DNA from: Kryptolebias marmoratus
Taxonomy: Eukaryota; Chordata; Actinopteri; Cyprinodontiformes; Rivulidae
Reading direction: 5' to 3'
DNA length: 64,000 bases
Assembly (NCBI RefSeq): GCF_001649575.2
Contig: NC_051450.1
Location: 10,423,956-10,487,955 of the forward strand
In this document: piece after piece, positions 1-13,720 of the stretch
Layout of the letters: each line of letters begins with the position of its first letter
Position numbering within the stretch: the first letter of the stretch is position 1
The notes under the pieces: model-generated
The model's input: the letters and a program-made list of their open reading frames with translations, nothing else
What the model was told of the DNA's origin: nothing
The model's database searches: none
Translations under genes and position numbers: made by a program

Positions 1-3000
1 TGAATTCAGAATAATTCATCAACATTTGGGATGGGACATTAGGGACACTGAACTGGGTACATCCATCCGATCTATTAGTGTGGTCTCTTGTCACGTTTCC
101 ATGGTAACTTTATGAAAGAGTGAACATATTTAACCAGTTTCCCTTCTACTTGACCACCTGTTGTTATGACTGCAACCCGATTGTTCATGCTGTTCAGCTA
201 AAAAAAACGGGAGAGCTGCCTTTGCATCTAAGAGTGGGCCCTGAATGATTGAACAGGTTGGCAAGAGCTCTTTTTTTTGTTTAATAATTGGTTGTTAAAG
301 CTTTTGCGCTCAATCTTCATTTCACCATACGGCTGCATGGGAAATGGCTCATCATTCAGAACACCCTGAAGCACGTGAGTGCTGCAGTTCTATCTGGGCT
401 ACCATGTTTTGTTTTGTTTTTTGTTGTTTTCAAAATCATTGCAAACACACTGATCGGATAGATTATTACGAGCAATAAAAAAAGGGGGTATCACTGCCGA
501 AAAACAAAAAAACAAAAAAAAACCCACAACACTCTCAAAGTATGCCTTGCAGTAACTGAATACAAGTGCATGACAAAGTGTGTAAGATGTTCACCCAGCC
601 TGGAAACTCCTCAGATACCACTAAAGCTGTCAGCGTATATGGTTTGTCTTCACCATTATGTTCATGTTTTGTCCTCCAATCAGTCATAATTTCCAGTTCA
701 TAAATTGCTGTCTGGAACTGGGTTTACCTTAGTTAACCTTAAATCCTTTCTCTTCCTGTATAACACTAGATCTCAGACTGTAATTTGCACAGTTACAATG
801 AATTTCAATAACATCCTCAGTACATATACAGTAGGATGGGACAATATCCTTTTTTTGATACCTTCAAGCCTTTCTCAAATTGCACTTGGTATATGATAAT
901 GCTTGTCTGCCAAGAAAGGCTTGAAATGTTGCCTAAGTGCTACATGTAATTTAGGACATTTTAGGCTTTCTAATTTATTTTTAACTTTACTTTCTTCACT
1001 TAATCATGCATACGTGTCATTTTTTTCATTGCCATCTTAATACAGAACAAAGTGATACACATAATAAATATAAAGATAAAGGAAAAGATTCAGGAATAAT
1101 TTGTCGAGTCATTTAAGCAGGAAGCAAATCACAGCAAATCCTAATAAAGGGATTCATGTCCACCTTAGAAAACATATGCACCTAGATATACTGGGTATAA
1201 TGTAATCACAATTTTATACAAAACAAAATCAGTACAATTTGTCTTTTTGAATATGTTACACACTGACATTGCTGCAGCTGTGGGGATAAAAAAAAAAAAA
1301 AGTTTTACATTTCTTTACTCATCAAAAAAAAAATTAGTTTAATCAAGAAGTATTTTGATTTAAGTGATTAAAAATGGGGGAAAATGAACAATTTAGTAAG
1401 GTGATATCCAAGTGTTGCTTTGTTTTCAAGTTGACACAGCTGTCTGGTGAGGAAAAAAATAAGAAAGCTAAATTATTCTGAGGTTTGTGTGTTTGCCTTT
1501 CTGATTGTTGAGTAAATGTAACAGTCTCCACAGCTGTAGTCAAAACAAGCATGCCAAGTCCGTGCAAGCTCTCAGTGTGTGATGCCCTGTGCAGGTTTAA
1601 GGGAAAATATCACCAGCTCGGCTCAGAGCTGCGGAGGCTTTATAGATCCTATAGCTCGCAGCATGTTGGGGATACATGCTTTTTTGAATGCAGTCAGCTC
1701 ATCAAAATGTCAGGGCATGAACTGCTCTTTCTAAAAGGCAGTAGAGTGCCAGTACATTTACTCAAACATGATAATGCTCTTACAGTTACTGTAGTATGGA
1801 AATATGGCTGCCTTTCATGATAAAATTTAATACTTTGAAGAAAATAAAACAAAGAATTTAAAAAAAAATTGTAAAAAAATGCAATGAAAAAGTAAGGAGG
1901 CTCAATACTAATCAATGGCAACAATGCATAAGTTTAAAATCACAGCTTTTAAATAAATGCCAAAAAGTCTTTTTGAGGTAAATGAAGCTGAACCACGACA
2001 ACTAATACCTGAATGAGGTGTCATCATGACGAGATCTACTGTAAAAAGCTCCAGAGGTCTTCAGTTGTATGTTATAGATTCCTGGGAGAGGATCTGAAAA
2101 GCCTCCCAACTTGTATGAAATAAATCATTCTGCTTCAGAGCCACACACAGATTTCAAAAGGACAAACTGCTTCAACAAATTTAGCAATTTTCATCTGCAC
2201 TCAAACAAATCTGATCGGCATGGGATACATGCAGGAATAAAAAACAAGAAAACAAAACAACTATTATCATAAAAAAGAACATGAGCATAGAGCTACAGTG
2301 TGGCACTTTGTGGTATAGATTGCTTCTACATAAAGGACAGTGTTCAGCGTTCCAGTAATAACAGGTTTTCACAAAAGGATATATATAAAAAAAAGAAAAA
2401 ATACACACCTCCCAATTTGCTGCTTATGTCTACACTCAGTTTCTTTCATGTCATTCTTTGCCAAAATAAATCTAAATAAACAGCTTCTTTCCTAATCCTC
2501 TAGCATCAATTTGTCATGAATCCCAGAAGAGAGAATTCTACCTTGAAATCATAATGTGTGGTTGCACGCTGTAGAGATTCGATTCACGCTTTTCATCATA
2601 TGAAAAAAAAAAAAAAAGAAATGTATTTTAGTTTGAAAACAAAAAAAAACAAAAATCAAGAATAAAACAAATTCAAGGCAAGAGGCTGCAATTTTACATA
2701 ATGCTGATAGCAGATTCTAGGAAATGGAATTCATGTTAGGCAGACATATTAAAATATTGAAGACAACAGGTCTTGGTATACAATATGTGTTTTTTGTCTT
2801 TTGCTGTGCAATACACAAACCCTAGTAATTCCTCAGTTTTCTGCAGGCTGCTGCTCTTCCTGCGAACAATAATGCAAAGTCAGAAAGAACATGAAGGACA
2901 AGTCTGCATAAAGCCAGCTGAAACCTTTCTCCACAAAGTGTTAAAGCAACAGTACTGTGGCTGAAATTAGGCAGCTGATGACTCAGCACACAGATAATCA

Positions 3001-4870
3001 GAATACCTTTTATTTCGCCTGTTGCATGTTTGTGACAGACTTGTCACACTCCAAGCACTCATCATAATGGTGTGGGTTCGATGACTGAACCATCTCCACC
3101 AGTGTAGCTTCTCCACTGGGTCCCTTCACGCCGACTTTCCAGATACAAAGCCTGACATTTCAATTCAAACCTGGCACTCCGGTATCCAAGCAGTCAATTA
3201 CTGGGGAGGAGAATGCACTAAAATAGGAATGACTCTGAAACAGCCAGCACAACTGAAGCGCCCTGTGATCCTGAACAAACCCTCAGGTGTGTGCCAAAAC
3301 AGTTTTGGCATACTAAGAGATGGCCAGAGCTGGGAACTTTGACGGACAGTGAGCTGCAGATAATGAGCTCCGATGGTGACACCGGAGGGCTAAGGTGGCC
3401 AGCAAAGGAAGCAGACTTGACAAAATACATAAAATATACGACAAAAGACCGAAGTGACACATCTAGTGCAAAAATAAACACCTACAAATGACTTCTTTTA
3501 TGAATGTTACTCAGCAATTTACTAATCCAAAATCAGACTTTAGCTGAATTAAATTTGAAATACAGAGAAAAAAACCCATTCATTGTTTTACCCTTATTTT
3601 AATTTTTTCCTCCTTTTTTTCTATAATCTATGCTGCTGCTGCTCCTGCTGCTGCTGCATACGTCTCAAAAAAGCCTCGTTTCTCAAGCGTGCAGCAGTTT
3701 GCTCTCCTGTCAATCTACAGTGGAGAGAAAAAGGATGCATCAGATCTGAGTGGAAAGGAAAATACAGACCCTGTGGTCAGTATCTTTGAAATAAAGATCA
3801 CCTGTCGATCAGTAAACAAAGGTGGCTTTTTACTGCTTGAAACTCAGAAGATGCCTTCATGTGGGACTGATCTCTGCAGAAAGTTTGTTTTCCAACAACA
3901 TTTTAGGAACTCTTTGGTAGATAATGTCAAAGCCACTGTCAGAACTATGCAAGCTAATGACCATGATGGATAAGAGCTGTATAAAATTAAGAAATCGGCC
4001 TAGAAAATCTATAATCTGTGCATCTTTATGCATATGTGTTTTGGTGAATGTAGCTGCATTATTTAAATCTGACACAATCAAACATTCATCCATAAAAGCC
4101 TTTTGAAATTGCTTTAATTTTAAAATCAAATAAGCCATCTATTACTGTCTATTATGAGCAAACTTCAACCAGTCAAATTAATAAACCACTATAAGTGGAG
4201 TAATTTCTTTCATCTAACTCATACTGAAGAGATTTAGTAGAATAAAAACACATCTTCAAACCCTGCAGTGCTGTTATTTGCATTTAATTTAATTGTGAAA
4301 ATACTGCAGAGCTTCAATGTAACTGATGGAAGCATCTTTTTTATTATTATTTCTTTAGAAGCTACTGTTGTAAAACCTGAAACTAGAACACAACAGCAAA
4401 CACTGATTGATCCACAAAAACTGTTTTGGGTCCAGACATAAAGTTATCGGAAATGGTGAAAGTCGAAATAATGAGATACCTCTGAGACTTCCACAGTAAT
4501 ACATTTAGAGAAACTTTCTCATAAAAGAAATTGTACTTCACATTGTCCAGTACCTCTATTACTGGCATTACCTTTATTCAGCATAGTCTCCATTCATCTG
4601 TATTGTTTTCTCAAACCCCAACATGGGAATCTGAGTAAATTGGAGAAAAGCTTTTGCTGCAAAAGGACCACTTGTGAATCCCTGAGAGAGCCCGAAGGGA
4701 CAAATATTTCGCTTTTGCCTCCGGTGTGTATTTTGAGAAATCTCCGAGCTACTTGGGTTGGACTGTGTGGCTCTCCTCCTCCTCTCCTCCTTCACAACAA
4801 TAAAGAGAGCAGAAGGGTTTGAGAAAATTGTGAGGCGGGTCATGAATTGAAGGTGCTGGGGAGGGGCAGT
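1..4870. other. AT-rich non-coding stretch, nothing recognised
   Basis: It holds poly-A and poly-T runs (for example near 490, 1290, 2600 and 2640) and a short CTG repeat at 3631..3658. I see no transposon remnant, RNA gene or exon. The more complex part near 4570..4850 has balanced composition but no recognised motif. Confidence 0.5.
3631..3658. repeat. Interrupted (CTG)n trinucleotide repeat
   Basis: About nine CTG units with one CTC interruption in the middle. It lies in non-coding DNA; a short frame through it has no support as a gene. Confidence 0.85.
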
Positions 4871-4889
4871 TTAAAGAAAAGAAAAAAAA

Positions 4890-5260
4890 AAAGACTTGAG
4901 ATCGAGTTTCTGTACATGGTGTTTACTTATACTGAAGCCAGTGGAGGACTGCATGCACCCATGCATATTGCCGATGTCAATATGCACAGAATAAAAAAAA
5001 TGTAAAAAAAAACAGAAAATAAAATGTTTAACAAGGTTTTTGTTCATGCGCAATGCCTCTTGGACTGGAATCAATAGAGTATGTCAATTACTTGAGGGAG
5101 ACGCTATTGATGCTGTTTTGTCAATTTGTGATCTAATTATACAAGACTCCACAGCACTGCACAATCCTACAGCAGAGGAGCTGTAATTAAGAAGAACTAT
5201 GTTGGCTTGTTGCTATTATTACTGCATCTCTGGTGGTGGGCAATTTGGCAAATTCACAAT
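4890..5260. promoter_or_regulatory. Candidate conserved non-coding element
   Basis: Unique, compositionally balanced sequence with two TAATTA homeodomain-type cores at 5134..5139 and 5184..5189. There is also a small perfect hairpin with 9-base arms, TGCATATTG (4962..4970) and its complement (4978..4986), around a 7-base loop. It contrasts with the homopolymer-rich flanks. Conservation itself cannot be seen in one sequence, so this is inference from texture. Confidence 0.35.
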
Positions 5261-5724
5261 CAGGAACAACAACATAAAAAAATGTATTCAAGTTTCAGTA
5301 GACTAACCAGAAACAAGTAATGGATGTGTTACAAGAAAAAAAACAAACACATAAAAATAAAATTCTGATGCAAAATGTAAAGAATTCATCACTTTTCACA
5401 CTAAAATAAGCTTAATAACCTTAGGTCAATTAAGAAGAACCCCAGACAAGATGTAATGCATATTTACTACAAGACTGACAATATCTTAACTCCTTTAAAA
5501 TTTACTTCGTAAATTGTGCCCTCACAAGAAAGTTCAGAAACTGATTTGCATATTTTCCTTCCTTAGGGCAAAAATAAAAACATTACTAGTTAGCTTTTTG
5601 GATATCAATTTATCCACTATTCTTTTTTTATACAATATACACTATCTCTGCAACTAAACATTGGTATCCCCTCTGCCAAACTAATACTATTAATAATATT
5701 ATTGTTAGCTATCCCTTAGTTATG
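5261..5724. other. AT-rich filler, nothing recognised
   Basis: Very AT-rich with short tandem words such as AATAATATT near 5690. No feature was identified. Confidence 0.5.
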
Positions 5725-6215
5725 GTGCTAGAGGCTTACACTGCTGAAGGACCTATTGACCATGATCTGTTCTGCTGTCGTTACTCTCTCTTTTCTCCAT
5801 GTTTGTATTTGCAATTATTGTTGTCACTGACGTTGTGCTCTCTGCTTGTCTTTCCATAGAAACTACACCTGGCTCAGCACTTCTGCGATTGTCTGTGTCC
5901 CTTTCCTGTCCTCACAATGTCCAGCTGGCTAAGACAGATGGCCGCCCTCCCTGAGCCTGGTTCTGCTGGAGGTTTTTTTCTTGTTAAAAGGGAGTCGTTC
6001 CTTTTCACGGTCGCCACTGTGCTGCTCAGGATGGGGGATTGCACCAAAGGAGGATCTGATGCAATCTGCTGGCTTTGTTGGTAGATTACCTTTATTAGTT
6101 ACTATTTCATAATGCACCTAATAATTTAACTAATTTGACCATGAATAGATTTGAAGCTGGGTCTGTTTTGAATTGCAGTGGGATTTGATATTTTTGGCAT
6201 ACAGTGCCCTGGGAT
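5725..6215 (+). mobile_element. 3' tail of a teleost non-LTR retroelement-type dispersed repeat
   Basis: It contains, in order, words I know from a very common fish repeat: GACAGATGGCCGCCCTCCC (about 5933), CTGAGCCTGGTTCTGCTGG (about 5951) and TTGTTAAAAGGGAGT followed by a TCGCCACTGTG-like word. It ends in a degenerate GTGGGATTTG tail where intact copies usually have GATTTGGCGC and an AT-rich end. No coding part remains. I am sure of the repeat, less sure of its class; LINE 3'UTR is my best reading. Confidence 0.7.
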
Positions 6216-9200
6216 GACAAAGGAGGTGTGGAGTGTAACTCAGCAGGGCTGACACAGAGCGCTTTGAGAGCTAAGCATAAAATATGTGTCAGGCATCTTC
6301 CATTCAAAATCCTTTGTTTGACTGTTTGCACAGACCGTCTGTCATCACTACATCATACCCTCGAGCCACAAAGTCCGCTTAGCCTTTCATATAGTGACCA
6401 TTATGGCTCTGTCACTACCTTGCTTGGCAGCTCAGAGGTGTTACAGCAGCAGGTTGACATCAATCCCCCATGCTGTCTTGCTCCTTTCAGAAATCACACA
6501 AAGATGCCAAGAAGGGGTCCCAGGCATGGCTTTAAGTGTTTTGTGAAAGAAGCTTATGATAATCCATTTCACAAAATTTGTACGTTTAGTGTTACAATGT
6601 TTTTGCATAAATTGTGCTTCAAGTGTTTCTTCCTAAAGCAAAACAGACACACAAACAAAAAGAAACTATTGAAAAAAAGAAGCAGGATAAAAAGCAGATT
6701 ATGAAGTTGCTAAGGTGAGTAAATGGAATATATACAGAAAATGGTCTTAAGGCTGTTGGATAGGTTCCAAATCCCATAGAAACTCTACAAGAAGAATATA
6801 GCTTAGATTTTGTTCGTAAAATTAATGACAGTGTGCCAATGGTGCAATTCTTTGAAAATAATGCCGCCCCTGCTATTTTGTCCAGTACAAATTTACCTTG
6901 ATTATAATCTTGAATGAAAAGCCTAGCTCTAATAGCCTGTTCATCCAGCCAGCCCACAAACCGTCCTCAAAATCAATGTGGCTCCAGCATGATGGGGTGA
7001 GTGCAATCCTTCAGAATCACACGTATTGTGATGTTTTCAGCCAGCTGATGAGTTGCAGCTCCATGTAGACAATCTACCTTGTTTTATGGCCAGAGTACAC
7101 TCTACACTCACAAAACATACAAAGTGAGAGGCTGTGGCAGCGAGTGCAAATTGAATTTCTGCAACAAACTAGATTTGGCTTTTATATTTGTGGGCTTTTA
7201 TGTACTTTCAGCTAAGAAAACATTTCCAAGCACACACAAACATTATTTTTTGAGTACCACTGTTCGTCACCCACTCACATTTCTGTTGAAGATAGTATTC
7301 TTTTATATGAACTAAGAAAAGAGAGGATGCATGGTTCCCTATAGGCACTGACTGACAAAAGACCAAATTCAGAAGGTAGCAAATGACTCAAAAATAAAAT
7401 TTGTTGACTCTCAACAACTCACTGAGCAAATTAGGTTGCTTTGAAATTCAACCATCTTGCGGCTGGAAACCAAACATAGACCCAGCACTCTGGCCGTAAG
7501 TGGGCGCTCTATTGATTTCCAGGCCTGTCGTCACTCCTGAGGTGACCTTTTTGTTTGAGAATAATTGCTCTATTATAGGGTTTATTCAGGCACCTTCTGG
7601 CTATCTCTGACGCTAATATCGCCCAATAAGAATTCTCAACTTGAGAGTTGTGACCCTGTTCTGACATGTTGGTTGAACGAAGAGAATCTAACGAACCAAG
7701 GAACAGTTTGGTACATTTCGGCTTTGACAAAAGCTCTACACAAGGCACGATAAGGTCAAAACATATAATGCCTCTATTGTGTTGCTTTGTCTCAGAGAGG
7801 TAAATTTACTGGAATGACTAAACTTGATCTCATGAAACACTGATGTTTTCTTTTGTTTGCACTGCCAGCAAATTCATAAAAGCATAACATGTTCCTGAAG
7901 ATGTTTTTACAGCAATGGAATCCGGCGCCATTAAAATGTGGCTCATGTTGTCTAAGGGTTTATCCCAAGTGTGAAGCCCAGAGAACCAACAGAGATAGAA
8001 AGATTTACCAAGGAAACCTTCTCAGGCTGTGACTGAAACACACTGGCCCCTCACCCTTGAGAGAGGCAACATAAATTCAATAATTTAAAAAAAAAAGGTC
8101 AAAGAATCTTGATGTTCTGAGTGTGGCTACTTTTTTATTTATACCACTAGCATCAACCAGAGGGGCAAACAAGTTCAGAAAGAAGAAGTTATAGGGGTGT
8201 GACATGGCAACTGTGCTGGTCTAGTATTTAATAAAATATTTTTTGCATGAGGCAAAGATAGTGTTTACCAAGCCAAATATAATTAACTTTAAGCATTCAT
8301 AATGTATGTATATTTAAAACAGTGTATTAAACTATTTTTTGTTATCAGTTTAGGAAGAGTTTCATATTTAGATAATAGTAGAAAAAGAAGTCACTTAAAG
8401 TACTGTATAAGTTAGAACAAAATTAGAATTATAATACACTGTGAAACAAATCAGAGTTAAACATGCATTCTAAATATTAACTATTTTATTTTAATTAATT
8501 AAAGTCATCGGATAAAGTTTTTGAATTATTGGAAAATGGTACTGTATGGTAATTAACACATCCAATGCATCACCATGTAAGATTTGTTTACATCTGTTTG
8601 CTACTTTATTCTCTACTTGCAGTCATGCTGTGTTTAAATATCGCTGGGATCTCCATGAAACATCACATTTATTTATTTATTTCTGGAAAGCAACAATGTT
8701 GGAAATATTGTCTGAAAAAAAATGACAGCTGTCAAAATCCGGTTCTGAAACCATTCCAGCAGGGCCAAGAGAGACCGACTGATGGACCTGGGGTGTAGTT
8801 TTTGTCACTGTGGTACAGACGTCACATTTTCTCATCTATGGGATGTTGAATTTTCATGCTTCATGTTCCCCGTGGTGCTGCAAACGGATGGCATCTCTGA
8901 ATCTTGGAATAAACAACTATGACTCACATCTCTGCTGTTTGTTGTGATGCCATAATTTCAGTTTGCTTTATATTTTTATTTATTTATTTATTTTTGTGCG
9001 TGTCCTTTGGAGCACAGCTACAGAGCCATTTCTTCCACTAACTTGTAACCATCCATCTGTGGTCACACTCCAAACATGTAAACACTGCTCCCCGCTAAAG
9101 GACCACGAGAAGCATAAATAAAAGATGAGTTTTTTAAAGCTCCATTGGAAATTGCTGGCAAGGCCTCTTTGGGCGACCAGACAGTGTGAACACATGGGTA

Positions 9201-9639
9201 AAGCTGCTGTTCAGTGGTCTTAATGCGCTAATGTTTCCTAATGCATTCTGCTGCCACAAAGCAGAGATCGGTATAAAGGTTCTCTGCGTGATGAAATCGA
9301 TTTTCAACGTATTATTTTGTGCCCCGCTGGCAAAAACATATCAGAGAAGCTGCAAGATTCTTTTTCGTTTACTGAAGCCAATTGCTCTCTTGCGAGTGCA
9401 CGGCCCCAATCCAAACCTTATCACAACAGAAGAACACACGTTGTTCATATGTTCTTATCACCATGAAAATAAAAGAACCTACACCAAAACAGAGTGTTGT
9501 TTATCTGCTAAATTTCCTTTATTGCTCCCAATACGCTGAAAACAAATTCCCTCTGGTGTTAAAAAAGTTACAATTGTTGAACCCGAACTTAGCTGCAAAA
9601 TTAGGTCACATTTAAGATAAACTTAAAATGTAACATTTG
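6216..9639. other. Non-coding stretch with one possible regulatory block
   Basis: Mostly AT-rich. The 166-codon frame at 6204..6704 begins inside the preceding repeat and has no domain or biased composition that would support a gene. At 7440..7640 and 7915..8060 the sequence is GC-balanced and unique (CCAGGCCTGTCGTCACTCC near 7520), like conserved non-coding DNA. A (TTTA)n run sits at about 8975..8994. Nothing else was recognised. Confidence 0.4.
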
Positions 9640-10368
9640 AAACGAAGTTACATGAAGATTGGATTTTATTACCGAAATGGTTCTTGTTTCTTTCTCAAAG
9701 ATAGAAGTAAATTGGTAGCAGCAACTTTCTAGCCACTTCTGGATTATGATGTTATATATATGAATGCTTTGACCAAATGTCTTCAATCGTAAATTCTGTA
9801 TATCACTGTGTTTTGAGGTTTGTAACCGGTAGCAGACGCCTTACACATCATTGTGAGTTGTATGCAAAAGCTGAATGGCCTCCTTTAGGCATACGGAGAA
9901 TTAATTACTTGATGATCCTGATTTACAAATCTTTACTCAGTTTGGCTCCTGCATACTTAAACTCTCTTTTACATTGATCTGTTAATTCTCATTTTTTACG
10001 TTCCAATAACATTTTTCTTTTGGATGTTCCACGTTTCCAAACGGAAAAAGGGAAAGAAGCTTTCAGTGTGACGGCTCCTATAGCCTGGAATCAGCTCCAG
10101 ACTGAAATCAAGATGTCAGAATTGGTCTCACTGGACTTATTTTGAGCGATTGTGAAAAACAGACAACGAGTGGCTACTAAACAGTGTCATTGTTTTTAAA
10201 CAGCTTTTTACTGTTTTATATTTGTGTATATGTATTAATTAGTTTTATTTTGTAACCAGGTTGCTGTGTTTTGCAGATTTCTGCCCAGGTCCCTCTTGAA
10301 AATGAGATCTTGATGAGATTGGGGTTTAACTGGTTAAATAAAAATAAAATAAAATAAAATAAAATAAA
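9640..10368 (+). mobile_element. CR1/L2-like LINE, 3' end with reverse-transcriptase C-terminus (dead)
   Basis: Translating across frameshifts gives the C-terminal part of a fish LINE ORF2: MKIGFYYRNGSCFFLKDR, then KLVAATF and LDYDVIYMNA, then VYHCVLRFVTG, THHCELYAKAEWPPL and IYKSLLSLAPAYL (9777..9977), ending near SVTAPIAWNQLQ at about 10065. Premature stops occur after KLVAATF (9730) and in the last part. The 3'UTR ends in GGTTTAACTGGTTAAATAAA followed by an (AAAAT)n tail, the usual terminus of these elements. The 5' part is absent, as expected from truncated reverse transcription. The clade is judged from similarity I remember. Confidence 0.85.
10331..10368 (+). repeat. (AAAAT)n tail of the LINE
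   Basis: Six or seven AAAAT units directly follow the LINE terminus and mark its 3' end, with the element on the plus strand. Confidence 0.85.
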
Positions 10369-11349
10369 GCATCTCATGATGAAAGTTTCACACAGTAGTT
10401 GTTGGTAACCGGTGGCAAAAACTGTTACTATTCACACATTGGGTTGATTTTAGTATTTTCCTCTGCCATAATGTGTATAAAAATATAATGACCAACTACA
10501 GATGACTGAATTGAGATAGATTTGATAAATAGCTGCCCTTACAAAAATATTGTGAATTTCACATGTGGAAATGTTTAAATTAATACATAACATATGTGAA
10601 ACACGTGCTTTGCAAATGTTTCCTATGTTAATTTGAAAATCATGTGATCACATGAGATCATATGGTTTTCCATATGTACACGTCTTGTGTATCTCTATTT
10701 TGCTTGCAGTTCCATAACTAAAGTACTCAGATAATCAACACCATTGTTCCAGTCTAGTCACACTGAATGCTATCGGTACGCGGAAAGTGGCTGCATTAGG
10801 TTTATTTATTTTTAAGGCAAGTATCAAGATTTAATTAAAAGCTGATGCCTTAAAATATTTTATTGTTATCCTCAACTGTCTTTAAATAAGTCATCGATTG
10901 AAGAAACATCTTTCAATTTTGGATTACTTTAGTTGTTTATTTCACCGTTAATTTGTTTGTTCCTGAAATCCCTGCAATCCACCACGCTGGAAGGGCATAT
11001 AGCACATACAGCACACAATATATTAAAGTAGCAATTTACATTACATTAGTGGCAATAATTGACAATTCATGGTGATTTATGAGAACATCTGAATGAGTAT
11101 CACAAGAATAACAATCCATTAAATGCTATTTGTTTTACAGGACTGTTGTCAAGCAAGAGTGAATAACCTGCCGCTGTTAACGTTTTATTATGTTTCTTTT
11201 TCTGTTGTTATGATATAATTTTCAGACACAGTGTTTAAGTTTAAAGAGTGAAAACAGTTTTTATACCCTATGTGATATTATATGAATTATAATGTGCATA
11301 ATGTTTTCTCCCACAGAACAAAAAGTATGCATGTTTGCTTAACTAGTAC
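10369..11349. other. AT-rich filler, nothing recognised
   Basis: Low-GC unique sequence without clear repeats, hairpins or coding bias. Confidence 0.5.
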
Positions 11350-11525
11350 GGTAACCTAAAGTTCTCATTAGCTGGGAGTGACAGTGTGAATAGTCTGTTT
11401 TGATTGTCTTGTTTGTCTCTATGTGGCCCTGTAATGGACTGGCAACATGTCCAGGACGTACCCCGCTTGCCCAACGACAGCTGGCTATAGGCACCAGCTC
11501 CCCCGTAACACTGCACAAAAAAGTG
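11350..11525 (+). mobile_element. Fragment of a tRNA-headed teleost dispersed repeat, 3' part
   Basis: It contains the mid and 3' words of the family: GTCTCTATGTGGCCCTGTAA, GGACTGGCAACATGTCCAGG, GTACCCCGCTTGCCC and AGCTGGCTATAGGCACCAGC. The tRNA-like head is missing. The same family occurs at 24479..24690, 27165..27516, 29118..29278 and 38813..38938. Confidence 0.75.
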
Positions 11526-12415
11526 AGTAAAAAAAGGAAGGAATAATACAATTATTTTAAACATTTTCATAAGAGTTTTGAAAATTGCTATGTGTAATGT
11601 GTTTAAAAGTCATTCAGAAAATATTAAACTCTCTATATCCAGACATATATTAGATTAAGATATTTTGTTCATGAAAGAAGATGATCCCAATAGCTGACAT
11701 ATTGTAAAAAACTAGTAGAATGAGAACTTTAGTCAGCGAGATTTGAAAATAAAAGGTTGATAGAAATTCATTCAAGTGTTTTTTACCTTCATTTAGAAAG
11801 AGAAATAATGAAGACCTTCATTTTCTTTTTTTTCTTTCTCTGACTGGGTCCCTCTGATAAAAGCAGAATTAGAGCGTTTAATTCTAAACGTAACTGACAG
11901 CACCACTAGGATCACTAAAATAAGAAACTCTGATGTGCAAAATTAGCAACTCTGTAGACCTTTAATCTCCAAAATGGTAAAAAAGAAACATTCAATTATG
12001 TTGACATACTGCCAGTAAACATATTGCAATAAGTCTATTGCAATATGTGCGTATTGCATGACATATTTTAATAAGAGTGATTGTTTTATGTAAAAAGAAA
12101 AAAAAAGTAACTTCTCTGAAGAGGCAGAAAAATCTTATTTTGTAAGGCTGTTCTGTTGAATTGTAAGTCTCATTTGTAGAGATTAAGTAAATTATGGGAC
12201 ATTTTAAATGTGTGTGGGTCTGACTGTAATAATTAGCACCCTGCATGGAATGCCAATTCCAGTAAAGTACAGATATAACACATTTTCAAACCAGGACAAT
12301 AATTTTTAAATAAGAGAACCCAAATCACACTGCCTGTGGTGTTTTTTATTCAAATAAAGGTTAATGTCAAATCACTGGTACAACATTACAGCTACATGCT
12401 AATTTGCCTGGATGA
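11526..12415. other. AT-rich filler, nothing recognised
   Basis: Poly-T runs at about 11825 and a GAAAAAAAAAG stretch near 12098; otherwise unremarkable. Confidence 0.5.
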
Positions 12416-13080
12416 GTCACGCTTTAGCCGATTTAGTTCCTGGTCCATATATTAACAAACGCGAAGCATAAACAAAGTGGAGCACAATTATGACCAATAG
12501 TATTTTCCTACACTTGATTAGTTTAAATGAATGTGTTTTTATTCTGCAGAAAAGCTCACTGAGTTGCTGCATCTCCATGGAAACCAGGCCACCGCTGGGC
12601 GTATGGAGTGTGCCCAGCAAATGTCATGATCAAAGTCAGTCTTTCATGCATGGACACTAAGCACCACTGAGGAGACATGTAATGGCTGCCAATCTTTTGA
12701 CCATGCAGAATCAGCAGGGGGTTGACACTGTCGCCTCTGACCATGTTTTATAGCTGGAAGAAGCCGAAGTGGGATGCCCGCCAGTTGATAGGCAGTCCCG
12801 AACGCCTGTCAGACAGATTACATGGATGCACGCCTTTCAAGTCGACAAAGATGTCGCTGCATCTATTTTTCCCTCCTTTCGCTGTAATCTGATGTGCTGT
12901 CACATTAAAATCCTCGAGCTGGTCAATTTAAGGTGCCGTCAGTGTTCCACAGAGGCAAGATTAATCGCAGCCATAACAATAACAATAAAGGTTTGAGGCG
13001 GTAAATGTCAGCAGGAACACTGGTTAGAAGACTGGCCTGGGCTTTGAAAAGCAAGCTCATTCTTCTAGATCTGCGCCTGG
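12416..13080. promoter_or_regulatory. Candidate conserved non-coding element
   Basis: About 650 bases of GC-balanced unique sequence without simple repeats. The most complex parts are 12550..12760 (TCCATGGAAACCAGGCC) and 12760..12970. Short frames on both strands overlap here without coding bias. Called by texture only. Confidence 0.35.
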
Positions 13081-13199
13081 CTGAGCACTCAGATGCCAAG
13101 TTCTGGTCACAGCCTTTAGCCTCCTGCAGGCTACTGAGTGGCTCTATGTGCTGCCTCGTCAGCTAATTAGAGAAAGTCAAGAAAGCTCAAAGAATTTCA

Positions 13200-13710
13200 T
13201 TGTTCCTCACTATAGCACTGGAAGTAGGAATTTGCGAAACGATACTAAACATTTAGGGCTAATTTTGCAATCAAAGATTAAATAAGACAAAGCTAATGAT
13301 AGTCCAAGTCCCTTGCAGAAGTGTGCATCCCTTAAAGCTGTCATGCCTCCCCCTACAGTGGCACAAATAACCCCTGGCAGCATGTCCAATGGAGCTGGAG
13401 CACAGGCTTCACCTAATTTGCATCTAAGCCTACAGGCAATTACCTGCTTATCGTTTGTGACTCTCACTCGCTCTTTTGAATGTTTGTCGCCAATGTAGGG
13501 GTGGCGCAGAGACAACAAGCGGGACCCGAGGGGGGCTGCCAGTGCACCTGGATATGCTCGGCGTATCAATTAGAGGCTTGGAGGAACATGGCGGCTCCAG
13601 ATCGGCTCCCCGCTTCCACAGCTCTGGGCCCCCAATTAGAGCCAGTCGATAAGGCCAGAAAACACGAGCTCCAAAGGACTGAGGCGAGGCACAGATAAAC
13701 ACAAGCAAAT
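13200..13710. promoter_or_regulatory. Candidate conserved non-coding element
   Basis: It is GC-rich for this window, with several isolated CpGs and homeodomain-type CAATTA/AATTAG cores (13436..13442, 13566..13572 and 13632..13638). Overlapping frames of 119, 92, 72 and 61 codons run on both strands, a sign of stop-poor composition more than of a gene. No splice-flanked exon was convincing. Confidence 0.4.
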
Positions 13711-13720
13711 GAAGACAAGA

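Noticed and set aside
6204..6704. 166-codon ORF on the plus strand
   Set aside because: It starts inside a retroelement tail, has no recognisable domain, ends in an A-rich basic run and is overlapped by frames on the other strand.
13210..13569. 119-codon minus ORF, possible exon of another gene
   Set aside because: Frames are open on both strands together because of composition, and I see no acceptor-donor pair bounding a coding stretch. Kept as a candidate non-coding element.
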